64,000 nt of DNA. It comes from Phytophthora quininea. Taxonomy: Eukaryota > Oomycota > Peronosporomycetes > Peronosporales > Peronosporaceae. Below, one piece after another: positions 46,601 through 55,882 of this stretch. The stretch covers positions 1 to 64,000 of the forward strand of contig JAAVTG010000616.1 in NCBI GenBank assembly GCA_011947345.1. Direction: 5' to 3'. The notes under the pieces are model-generated. The model had not been told where the DNA came from, did not search any database, and saw only the letters and a program-made list of their open reading frames with translations. Position numbers and translations under genes: made by a program. Within the stretch, counting starts at the first letter, position 1. Each line of letters begins with the position of its first letter.

Positions 46601-48009
46601 ACGAGATGCACATGGCAATGTTATTCGTCATCTCGCTCGAATTACGATAAAGGGCTGTCAGCAGCGCTACGGCGCCGATTACTGGGAGACGTACTCACCG
46701 GTGGTGGCGCAAGAAGCAGTGAAGTTTATCCTGCTCGTAGCACTTCGATTGGGGACTATCGTGCAAACATGTAGACTTTGTCACTGCCTTTCTAGACGGG
46801 CCGATTAATGATGCAGAGATCTATATGGAGATGCCTAAATACTTTGACGATGGATCGGGTCGAGTGTGCAAGTTGTTGCGCAGCCTGTACGGCCTGAAAC
46901 AGGCGCCAATGATTTGGTATCAGACATTAGATAAGCATTTGCGATCGTGCGGATTCCGTCGGTGCAAGATGGGCGGTGGTGTGTTCACACGTTCAGTGGG
47001 AGGAAGTCCTATATTTGTGACGGTTTACGTGGACGACTTAGTTATCGCGGGAAGGGACGGAAACATTGAGTTGATTCTGGACGATTTACGAGCTAAGTTT
47101 AAGTTAAAAGATCTTGGTCCAGTGAAAGACCTACTGCACATTGAGATTGATTACATTCCTGGTCAAGCACTGTGGATGTCACAAAGCGGTTACGTTGATA
47201 AAGTACTAAAGCGGTTCGGAATGGAAGACTGCAGACCCGTTTCGACTCCACAAGTAGTTGGATTGCAGTGTGAACCAGGAGTAGTAGGTGAACCTGGTGT
47301 GAACGATCCTAGCATACCATATCGTGAGTTGGCTGGTTGTTTACAGTACTTGGTTTGTGGAACGAGACCTGAGATAGCGAACGTTGTTCGAATGCTTGGG
47401 AAATACGCGAACAAGTACACCAAAGAGCATTTCGTGATGGCGAAGCGAGTACTAAGGTATTTGCAAGGCACACGTGACTACGGACTCTTGTGGGAGAAGT
47501 CGGTCAGTCCCGATTTGCATTTCACTGCGCATGCAGATGCAGATCTTGGTGGGGAAAAAGATGATCGTCAGTCAATTACAGGGTATGTGTTGCAAATGAA
47601 TGGATGCACGTACGCCTACAAGAGCCACAAACAAGAGATCGCCTACGATGATACGTGCAGTTCTGAGTTTGTAGCTGCAGCAGAGTGTTCTGTGATGATT
47701 GTTTGGACGCACAATCTCTGCCAAGAGCTGAAGCTCCGTCGTCGTAAGCAGACTGTGTTGTATCAAGATAACCAGTCGACGATAAAGGTGATCAAAGCAA
47801 CGACTGGAAATTACAAGGTGAAAGGAGTGGATTTGAAGTATCACAAAGTCAAGGATCTCTACGAACGAGGAGATTTTGACATTCGTTACTACCCGAGTGC
47901 GGACATGCTGGCTGATATACTAACGAAGCCTCTCGGATCGACACAATTCTGCAAACTGCGCAAGCGCCTAAATGTAGTGCCGCGGCCAGTGTTTGAGTGC
48001 AGTGATTGA
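43602..48009 (+). pseudogene. Copia Pol: protease, integrase, RT, RNase H, degenerate
   Basis: Protease region ALDSCSDVHVC (Cys where most have Gly after DS) at about 43710, then an interruption by a Harbinger-like relic. Past it, AYDGKITDNEKTGRVHL, the zinc motif WHRRFAHPN, and an integrase core with FNSDQGRELLNEKL and AYSPEENGLVEKMNG (45056-45520). Reverse transcriptase: YETYSPV-like WETYSPVVAQEAVKFILL, SLYGLKQAPMIWYQ and the catalytic TVYVDDLVIAG (about 47020-47050). RNase H: HADADLGGEKDDRQSITGYV and ADILTKPLG; the last 394 codons (46825-48009) are open. Stops at 44915-44917, 45518-45520, 45636-45638 and 46058-46060 and a break near 46770 show that the gene is inactive. Confidence 0.88.
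43800..44500. mobile_element. Internally deleted two-gene Harbinger-like relic inside copia
   Basis: From the left, a plus-strand Myb-like piece reads RRKAFRFLPSSDVLLLKEVV and HTPWSAGHGETQAAWEQVA (43980-44125). From the right, a minus-strand piece reads WKSKFRFEKDDIVALIVHFR and QRYRVSALEALCILK (44265-44130), the N-terminus of a Harbinger-type transposase. The two meet near 44130 with everything between lost. Perfect 10 bp inverted sequences CACAGTGAGT (43908-43917) and ACTCACTGTG (44438-44447) lie near the ends. Exact borders are uncertain. Confidence 0.6.
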
Positions 48010-48059
48010 GTTCTAACAGGCAAGGTCAACATGGACGATGGCGGACCCCGAAGTGGGAG

Positions 48060-48301
48060 TGTCAAGAGTTGAAGACATAGCATTGTCGAGCTCCGCCAGG
48101 GACAAGCGTCTTCAGTTGAGTATGTATATACTTAATTGTAGTGCTGTTAGTGGCAGATAACTGAGAGGGGGTTTGGCACCGCTTGAGGTTTTCTCTCCTC
48201 AATCCCAAACGTTCTCCGTGGGCAACTCGTGTCTTCTACGTTCTCTTACGACTGCTCTAGAGTTGGTGCTCGCTCGGTCGTCTGCTGCGCGTGCGTCACT
48301 A
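48060..48301 (+). repeat. Copia 3' LTR (242 bp)
   Basis: Partner of 41829-42070, followed directly by the target duplication GTTTA at 48302-48306. Confidence 0.94.
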
Positions 48302-48460
48302 GTTTAAAAAGGCAGCTCGCGCTCAATCCGCTGGATCAATCCGCTATCTGTCGGAATTCGGGAGGATTGAATCCGCTGGAATATGGTCATTTATCCGCTC
48401 GAATTATATGCAGTACGCGCAAGCGGATCGGCCGTTCCGCTGGAATTTGGCACGGCAGCC

Positions 48461-50115
48461 AAAGTTGAAATATAGTTGAATTATGGAGTTGGCGCAAACT
48501 GCAGGCAAGAAAGAACACCTTAATACAAGGCTGCAGCTTAGCAATCGCAAAAATGTTAACTTCCCGCTACGGCGCTGGTGGCGTTTTGCCTACTGAATAT
48601 GGGACTAAAATCTTGGGCGCACGACTTGAAAGCCTCTACAGGATGTCATTCTGGGCCCCTGTCGGAGCGATATACGTGCGGATGGAGCTTCGAGCTCTTG
48701 CCAAGTAAAGCAATGTTACCCCAGCAATCGCTCGCAATGCGGCAATGAAATCTCTGATCCACCGGTTTTTCTGTTGTCTTGGGAGTCGGACAGGTCTCGC
48801 TTGAACTCGGTGTCCGTGCAGAGATCCATTTCCTGTTGCTGCAGGCAGCTTACTCAGGTTAATCGTTTCATGACAACGCCGAGTCCGGCTCTCGAAACCC
48901 AAGCAGAAAAGCTGCTTGATAACGAAAGCTCTTTCGCCGCCAATATGGCATGAGATCCGCCAGCCCCATCGCGCCTAGCATGCACTCATCGGAGAGTCGG
49001 GAATACATGCTATAAGATTGAAGCTCTCCATGTCTTTAGGCGTGGCGCGACAGCAGTGTTGGCGCCAGCACAGTGCTAGTGTCCAGGAATCCGTTTGCGG
49101 CCGACCAGGGCCTTGAAGTTGGGCGCCCCATATACAAATACCAAGTGCAGCTGCCGCAAAGACGTGGGAAACAGCGGGCTACCACAAAGAGATGCGCCTG
49201 CTCCAAATGAGGACGTTTGTCCTTGTGTGAGGCATTCCGACGTTCATCCGTGGCATGACAAGCGAGGGCCTATCCAAGGCCGCACCGGGGAAACCATAGG
49301 AGATCAAGACGGCATAAGCTAGAACACACGACAAAGCGAGGGCGGCAACACACTTCTGGGCCAAGCTCGAATCGATGCCGGCAGTTTAAGGCCCGTGTAA
49401 ACGCATAGCTGGTAGCTTGGCCACTAATCGAGCAAAGCCAGAAGCCCCCCTTTTGATCCTAGGGCCCCACAGGTAGCGAATCCAAGTCTTGCTTGAGCTG
49501 GGCGATGGGGTTTAGCGTTCCGGGATTTAAAGCCATTTACGCTGCCTGAAACTCGATCTCCACAGTTTTATCCGGCCGCACCCTGCTGCCACTGCTTGCT
49601 GTCCATGACGGCTGTATGAGGTAGACATGCTGTTAGCATAGTAACTGCCTTTGGGCATCGTAGCCTTCTTCCTATTCTTACTCTTCACTCGGCAAAGCAA
49701 CTTCCCACCTTACCAGGAGATGAATTCACATTTCCATTTGGTCGGGAGTAGCAATTCGATTTCTTTCACGCAAAAGACGTAGTACCAGGCAACTACCGTG
49801 GTTGCTGCAGTGGAAATAGGCCTACAGGCAATCTGTAGAAAGCTGTAGGAAGCCTTTGCGATGAGCTTTTCGCTTGCCTGAATGCGGTTGCTGGACAGTG
49901 AGGTTTGCTGGCTGTTCTCGCGGCATTTCCCCTTGTTTTGCAGCGCGCCAAAACGTGCAATATGGTCCATAGTTCCTCTGTTGCCAGAACGTGCATAGCT
50001 TACATTACAGCATGTCCCGCACGAGTGAGACCTTCGCACCCGACATGCGCGCACCAGAGCCATTTACCGACTTGCGCGCGCCAGCCCAGCCCCGCTACAC
50101 ATCGACCCGCCTGCT
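48461..50115. other. Intergenic, no gene recognised
   Basis: About 1.65 kb. Short ORFs on both strands without recognisable motifs. The right end should carry the promoter of the gene at 50116. Confidence 0.5.
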
Positions 50116-50847
50116 ATGGCCGACACCGAAGACGACTCCACACATAACCTGCTGCAGTACCTCATCTTCGCGCTGCTGCTGCTCATCGGGCTCTCGCCCT
50201 TCCTGCTCATGCTCTGGAAAAACTCGGCGTACCGACAGCGACTCGCCGACACCTTCTGCTGCCGAGACTGCGGTGACTGCTGCATCCGACGCGTTCACTA
50301 CGACGAGGCAGACCTGCGCACGCTGCGAGAGCTGGAACAGCCCCAGCGAGAGAGCGTGGGCATCAACGGAGCCTACCGCATGTACCAGGCGCGACGCTCA
50401 CGCTTGTCGCTGCGGCTGGCGTCCTGGCGAGAGGACGTCAAGCGCGGCGGAGGCGACGATGACCGACTGCACCACAAACTCGCCCAGATCCAGGCGGCCC
50501 AGTACCAACGGCAGCAGAGCCAGCCTGCTCCGAGGACGGCATGCGCGACCGCCGCCGCCGCCACAGCAAGCAGTACCAACTCAACGCCGAGTTTGCCATT
50601 CGATATCCGCGTCGTGGAGATTAATGACCGCATGGATGAGTCTAAGAGCTCGTCGAATGCATCGGCAGCAGATGTGTCCTCGAACGACTCGGACGAGGAG
50701 TCTGTGTACGAATTAGTGCCTCCCACGCCCAAGGACGAGCGGCCACCCATTGATGCGGTTCGAACAGGCCGGCGATCTACTGTGACCGCTGAGGAAGAGG
50801 AAGAAGAGAAGGAAGACGTACCCCCACGCGACCACCAGATCGTGTGA
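50116..50847 (+). CDS. Single-pass membrane protein with a Cys cluster, unknown function
   Basis: 243 residues, intact. A short N-terminal head is followed by one membrane helix (YLIFALLLLIGLSPFLLMLW, residues 15-34), then a juxtamembrane cluster CCRDCGDCC that could be palmitoylated or bind metal. A charged helical stretch follows (EADLRTLRELEQPQRESVGI), a Gln/Ala-rich linker, and an acidic, Ser-rich C-terminal tail that is probably cytosolic and phosphorylated. No signal peptide beyond the helix, so a type III-like or tail-out topology is expected. I do not recognise the family. Confidence 0.68.
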   Translation: MADTEDDSTHNLLQYLIFALLLLIGLSPFLLMLWKNSAYRQRLADTFCCRDCGDCCIRRVHYDEADLRTLRELEQPQRESVGINGAYRMYQARRSRLSLRLASWREDVKRGGGDDDRLHHKLAQIQAAQYQRQQSQPAPRTACATAAAATASSTNSTPSLPFDIRVVEINDRMDESKSSSNASAADVSSNDSDEESVYELVPPTPKDERPPIDAVRTGRRSTVTAEEEEEEKEDVPPRDHQIV

Positions 50848-51087
50848 GAATTTTTGCTATGACGCTTTTGACTAGACCAAGATGAAGTCAGCCTCGAACT
50901 ACATGTTTCCGAAGCGCATAGCTACCTAGCTAGCTAATGCGCATATTTAATGTCCAGACATCGCTTCTGCTCTCTTTACAAAGCCAGCTAACTGTGCTTT
51001 GCCATCATCACTGCTGCTAAGAAAAATGGTAAATACAGGTACACGACGCAACGAGAATTATTTCCTTGCCGCAATGCTGAAAGCCAG
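50848..51087. other. Convergent intergenic space
   Basis: 240 bp between converging genes. Nothing further seen. Confidence 0.6.
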
Positions 51088-51948
51088 CTAGTCTGCACCA
51101 GTTTGGGCTCGAAACTTCATCGAATGCACGAAGTCACCTGACAAAAACTTGGCCAAGGCAGCAGCATCCGACGCCTGGTACTTGCTCGTGTCAACGAACA
51201 CCGGGAACGCCGCGGCGGTGTCCATGCCGTCGGTCTTGGACGGCATCTTCGTAGCCATGAATGCGCGCAGCTGCTTCTCAGTGAGAGTAAAGCTGCTGTT
51301 CTTGGACACGAGGGCTACCAATTCCGGCAGGTAGGCCAAATAGTCCTTATTTTGCCCTTGCAGTTCTACAGCGTCGCCGTGATCTTCGCCGTCAAAGAAA
51401 ACCTGGTCCTTGATGAAGCGAATCATGAGCGAGGTGGCGTTCACAGCAGCATCGTAGCATGTCTTGTCATCCAAGGCCTTGGCCGCAACCACGGCCCGAG
51501 TGAAAATACATCCAAAGTCGTCCTTCCACACGCTCACTGGTTTGTACCAGAAGCCAATATCCCAAAGCGACGGCAGCACGTGCAGCAACTTCTTCAGCAC
51601 ACGCGCATCGTTAATTCGGCTAGGAGTTTCCGCAATCTCCGTCTCCATGGTCTTGACGGCAGCAAGTCCATTAGGCGGCAGCGAGGAGAGCCCGCCGGTT
51701 GCCACGCGCGTGAAGATCTCGTCCAAACGAGCAAGCCATCGGACGACTTTGCTGGAGCTCGAGTCGCACGTGATCGCCGGCACCGCTGCAAACTGAGTGT
51801 TTACGATGTCACTTGGGTCCATGGAACTGCTGGGCGAGTTCGCTATCACAGCGCTGGTGCCGCTGATCTGGGCCGTGTTGGCTTTTGAAGACGCACAAGT
51901 ACTGGATGCCAGGAAAAACGCGGCAAGAAAGGTCAATGCGCGCCGCAT
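51088..51948 (-). CDS. Secreted protein of unknown family
   Basis: 286 residues, intact. A standard signal peptide (MRRALTFLAAFFLASSTCAS) opens the protein and predicts secretion. The mature part has a Ser/Ala-rich start, then an all-helical-looking body (VVRWLARLDEIFTRVATGGL, LLHVLPSLWDIGFWYKPVSV) with three cysteines in the mature part (TCDSS, FGCIF, KTCYD). There is no RXLR, LFLAK or membrane segment and no C-terminal retention signal. It resembles apoplastic proteins in size, but nothing visible proves a role in infection. It is divergent from the exchanger gene at 52373, with 424 bp between the starts. Confidence 0.75.
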   Translation of the reverse strand: MRRALTFLAAFFLASSTCASSKANTAQISGTSAVIANSPSSSMDPSDIVNTQFAAVPAITCDSSSSKVVRWLARLDEIFTRVATGGLSSLPPNGLAAVKTMETEIAETPSRINDARVLKKLLHVLPSLWDIGFWYKPVSVWKDDFGCIFTRAVVAAKALDDKTCYDAAVNATSLMIRFIKDQVFFDGEDHGDAVELQGQNKDYLAYLPELVALVSKNSSFTLTEKQLRAFMATKMPSKTDGMDTAAAFPVFVDTSKYQASDAAALAKFLSGDFVHSMKFRAQTGAD

Positions 51949-52255
51949 GGTTCACGTGGAGAACTCGAATACCCTGCGCACACTTGCCTGCTGATCGAGA
52001 AGTGCGAAGCAGAGGCTGCTGTTGCGGAATGCGATGTTGCGCTGGAGCTGGCTGGCTGGCGTCTGTCCTGAACGCGGAAATGGGGGCGACGTTTCGCCGG
52101 AAGCGTAGAATTGTATGGCCGAACGCTGTTCAGAGCCGTTCAGCCGTTCAGCGCTGCGAGCGCGAATATATCTCGGTTTCCCCACGCATGGGGCCATGCA
52201 TGGGGCCGCCCCGTTGGGGGCGCTTATGAGCTACCGCTCACCAACCTCGTTCTCG

Positions 52256-52272
52256 GCGCATTCCATTGGTTT
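52256..52272 (+). promoter_or_regulatory. Inr-like element upstream of the Na+/Ca2+ exchanger
   Basis: GCGCATTCCATTGGTTT matches the first half of the oomycete initiator (GCTCATTYY) with one change and has a T-rich second half; it lies about 100 bp before ATG 52373. Confidence 0.35.
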
Positions 52273-52372
52273 CTAGCGGTTTTGCCACTTTTACGATAGG
52301 TTCCTGATTCAAACCGCGATTTTTACCTGAGAGACCACTTCGCGTCTTCCCGCCGACCTCGCCGCTGGGACG

Positions 52373-54054
52373 ATGCGCGCAACGGACCTGCGGCGCCGCC
52401 GCATGAAGACGCTCGTGCGCCAAGGAGCTGGCGTGGCCATCGTGGTGGCGAGCTGCGCTGCCGGACTGCTCGCAATGACCCGCCGATTGACTTCTGCCTC
52501 GTCCGCTCGCGTGCTGACCGAAGCCTCCTCGACCTCCTCCTCAGACTCGGACTCGTGTGACTTGGCAGATTGGGAAACGAATGGCGGCATTGCGCTGTAC
52601 ATCTTTGGCCTCGGTTACATCTTCGTGGCGCTTGCTATCATCTGCGACGACTACTTCGTATCGGCGCTCGAGAAGATCTCGGACGCCCTCGCGTTGTCCC
52701 CGGACGTGGCGGGCGCCACCTTTATGGCTGCAGGCTCATCGGCGCCTGAACTTTTCGTGTCCCTGGCTGACAATGTGTTCAAGAAACCCGCAGAGAGCTT
52801 GGGCGTCGGCACCATCGTGGGGTCGGCCATCTTTAACATTCTCATCATCATCTCGCTCTCAGGACTGCTGGCGGGGCAGGTGTTGGCGTTGGACTGGCGT
52901 CCATTGCTCCGGGACTCGCTATGGTACACGTGGTCCATCGCGGTGCTAGCTTTCGCGGTCTGGGACGGCAGCATCGACGTACTGGATTCGGTCATCATGG
53001 TCTGCTCGTACGCTAGCTACATTTGCTACATGGGGTTCAACGAGACCGTTGTAAATCGCTGCTGTAAGCGCCCCGAGACAGAAAATATTCAAAAAGAGGA
53101 CGAGAAGAAGGAGCTGAAGGAGTCGACCGAGATAGAATCCACGACTCTTTCTATCGCCGCCGTCGTCGTGACAACTGGGGAAGAAGCTCTTGTAAACGGT
53201 GAGGACGGCCATGATCGCAGTCAGCAACATAGCTTCCTGGCCGAGCAGGACAAACTGAACCCGATGCTGCGCTCCAAGTATCGCATGTTTCAATCGCAGC
53301 AATTGCTGGAACGAATGAGCTCTGCAACCGATATTGAGGCAGGTGGTGCGACTACCGACAGTTCGATTACGAAGTCGGACTCTCCTGGAAGCAAGGACCA
53401 ACTGCGTGACCTACCAGCTGTGAATGAAGACGGGGAAGAACTCCCAGCGTATTTTGAGGATGCATTGAAACCCCGGCAAGTATCCTGGGCAAACTGTGGT
53501 TTGTCTTTACCTGGCCAATTGTGGCACTGGCTCGCATCACCATCCCAGACTGCCGCTACCCGAAGTTCTCCGGTCCATTCGGTTATTCGGCGACATTTGT
53601 GCTTTCTATCGTGTGGATTGGAATCCTTTCGCATTACACGGTTGCTTTCGGCACCAAGTTTGGATGTATCACTGGCATCCCGTCTGCGCTGATGGGACTC
53701 ACTATCATTGCCGCGGGGACGTCGATTCCGGACGCATTGAGCTCCATCCTCGTCGCTCGAGATGGCCACGGCGACATGGCTGTGTCGAACGCGCTGGGAA
53801 GCAACGTGTTCGATATTTTGTTCGGACTTGGACTTCCTTTCCTGCTGTCAAATCTGGTCTACGGCGAGACTGTGCCAGTGTCGGGCGACGACCTGGATAT
53901 CTCGATCGCGATCCTCTTCGCCGTACTGCTGTTCGTTGTTGTGACGCTTATTTCCTCCCGCTGGAAGCTATATCCAGTAGCCTGCGTCTTCCTGCTGCTG
54001 CTTTACGTGGGCTATGTCGTCTTTTCATACCTTCGCGGCCTCGACATAATCTGA
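52373..54054 (+). CDS. K+-dependent Na+/Ca2+ exchanger (NCKX-like, CaCA superfamily), one frame break
   Basis: An N-terminal hydrophobic segment (signal or first helix) is followed by the first half: [19 protein letters not shown], the alpha-1 repeat [16 protein letters not shown] and [14 protein letters not shown] large acidic cytosolic loop (about residues 230-370) separates it from the second half, with the alpha-2 repeat [19 protein letters not shown] and [20 protein letters not shown], and closing helices. The acidic/Ser residues in both repeats are those that bind Ca2+ and Na+. Around 53465-53480 the frame changes; one missing base, possibly in the CCCC at 53471-53474, would join the halves. 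It moves Ca2+ across the plasma or an internal membrane in exchange for Na+ (and K+ for this branch). The stop is 54052-54054. Confidence 0.88.
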
Positions 54055-55365
54055 AGACGTTTTGGATTGAATTCAGCCACAGCGGGTTTTACTGCTTCGA
54101 CATAGCATACGGCTCACGTGTCCGAATTGAACGGTTTTGCGGTGCGACGCCATGAATGGAGAAGGCGATGTGCTCGGTGTCCAACGCAGTTCCCTGAGTC
54201 AACGTGTGGTGGTGCAAAGGTGCCCGGCAAACCTACGTGATTTGATGCCTCGGTTGGTAATTGCACACAGCACACAGCACCAAGGCTTTTTTGTGGGAGA
54301 ACGACATGGACTCCATTGCAGCGAGGAGTGTGGTCAAAAATAGCGGAGAGCGAGCGAATTGGGAAGCCGGTGGTGTTGCAGAAGTCCGGTTTCACGTTTG
54401 CTGCCGGTTGCGTCGGACTGGTTTGCAACCATTCGGTGCAAGTTCCGACACACGCTCTTGCTGAATAGGTTCAGGAACTGCAGTGTGCATTGCGAGCGCA
54501 AAGTGGACAGAATCGACTAAAGTAAGAAAGCTGCCGTTTGGTACGGCGATCACGTGGTTTTCATGTCGCTGTGTTCCTCCGATGGGGATGGAAGTCAACG
54601 CAACACCAGTATCCACCACCGCCGCCGCAAGCCCATCGAAAAATGACTCGAGTAGCGACACGACACGACCGTGTTGATGCTCGGGGTTCTTGCCCGCACG
54701 AGGCCGATGCGAGGAGCCGTTCATGAGCAACAGCTGTGCGCTTCGGCTGGGTTGTGGCGGTGAGAGCGCGGCCGATTTTCAAAGACACGCGGCTGAACGA
54801 GCCGCCCTTGTCCGCCGGCGCCCCGTTCGGTGTGCTCGAGATTTGAATCGGAGGCTGGATGCGCTAAACAGCGTCGCGTGCGTCGGGTTCGAGGCTGGCT
54901 TGCGCAGACCTGGCATCGGCGATACCCAAGGGGCGTCTGGCGGCGTACTGATGTGCCGAGCACATGCCAGATCGCAGGGAATTGACGCAGACACACCGTC
55001 CAGCCGCCCAAGCACCAAGACCGGCGATATTTGTTGCGAGAGGGTTGTCAAATCCTTGGTGCAGCTCTTGAACAGGAGACCAGTCTCTGTCGGCGAGTAT
55101 TTTTTAAATCTCGACGGAGATTATAGCAGCGAGAATCCAGCCTGCCTGCGTGCAAAGCACCTAGCGGGCAGTAAACGAATGCTTCGCTCGACGGTGCAAG
55201 TCACTCGCAGTGCACATGCGAAACGGCTTGCCTGGGCTCGGGGAGAACGCGTCCTTTTCTTCCGCGACGTTGACTTGGCTGCATCTGCGCATGCTGGCTG
55301 GCACCTGGCGGCGCCGGCGTCACGCAGTCCGCCATTCTGCTACTTTCCCTCTCGGAACAGTCGGC
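54055..55365. other. Intergenic, possible unassigned minus-strand frame
   Basis: On the minus strand a frame from about 55051 to 54392 is open except for one stop, and includes VSLLESFFDGLAAAVVDTGV and HVIAVPNGSFLTLVDSVHFA. It looks partly protein-like but I recognise no family and see no clean start or splice sites. A plus-strand ORF (54690-55418) overlaps it and is less convincing. An imperfect Inr-like stretch (GCCATTCTGCTACTTT) stands at 55331-55346 before the next gene. Confidence 0.3.
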
Positions 55366-55882
55366 ATGGCCAGCCAGCAGCTCAAGGACGACGCAGCAGC
55401 GGCAGTGAAGCTGGATGATGCAGAAGTGGAGCGGCGTCGGAAACAGCGAGACCTCAAGCGCAAGTCACGCGAACGGAAAAAGGTGAGTGCGTGCGGGTGA
55501 CTGTGGCAGGCGTGTTCGTTGGAGCTGACCGGCGATACGTTGGTTTCATTTGGCGTTGATTCCATAGAGAAATCTTCTGGAGCTGCAGACCACAGCGCAG
55601 CAGTTGGAGCTCGAGTACAAGCAGCTTGTCGCCGCGAAGCTGATGAGGGAGCAACAACTTGATGTGAAGACGGAGCCGAACACGACGGAGCTGGAGCAGT
55701 CTCGGCTGGTGGGCCTCCAGGAGAAGTACAAGGCCGTTCGGCAGGAGATGCACGAGCTGCGAGATCAAATGTCTGGGTTCAAGCAGAAGCTGGAGGAGTA
55801 TGAGCGCTTTATTGCCATGCTGGACGGCCATTTGATGGGCTTTCAGGACACGCAGACACAGCAGGACGAGGCGGCCAGTTGA
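55366..55882 (+). CDS. Short bZIP protein with Gln in place of the basic-region Asn
   Basis: Two exons (55366-55482 and 55568-55882, 85 bp phase-0 intron) give 143 residues. Basic region RRKQRDLKRKSRERKK: the invariant Asn is Gln, while the Arg eight residues on is kept, so this class differs from the 14-28 kb cluster. The intron falls at the same place relative to the basic region as in the cluster genes. The zipper starts NLLELQTTAQQLELEYKQL, and a second coiled stretch follows (LVGLQEKYKAVRQEMHELRD). No START-like domain. Predicted nuclear DNA-binding dimer; partners and target unknown. Frame intact. Confidence 0.8.

Larger units (their letters stand above)
41829..48301 (+). mobile_element. 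Ty1/copia LTR retrotransposon, 6473 bp, with nested insertions
   Basis: LTRs 41829-42070 and 48060-48301 (242 bp each, 4 differences by eye), TSD GTTTA at 41824-41828 and 48302-48306, primer site directly after the 5' LTR, a polypurine stretch GAAGTGGGAG before the 3' LTR, and copia gene order on the plus strand (gag, protease, integrase, RT, RNase H). The body is interrupted by a solo LTR (43247-43596) and by a Harbinger-like relic (about 43800-44500), and carries in-frame stops, so it is dead. Confidence 0.95.
35458..48460. mobile_element. Two-gene Harbinger-like relic (about 1.3 kb core) split by a gypsy and a copia element
   Basis: Removing the gypsy (35800-41008) and copia (41829-48301) insertions, each with one copy of its 5 bp target duplication, leaves a core of about 1.3 kb. 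In it, a Myb-like C-terminal coding part runs to the left (minus) and a DDE transposase C-terminal part to the right (plus), as in divergent two-gene Harbinger elements that lost their middle. Possible imperfect terminal inverted repeats start GGCTGC at 35458 and end GCAGCC at 48460, flanked by TAA and AAA. The ends are uncertain; the two coding pieces are better supported. Confidence 0.42.
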
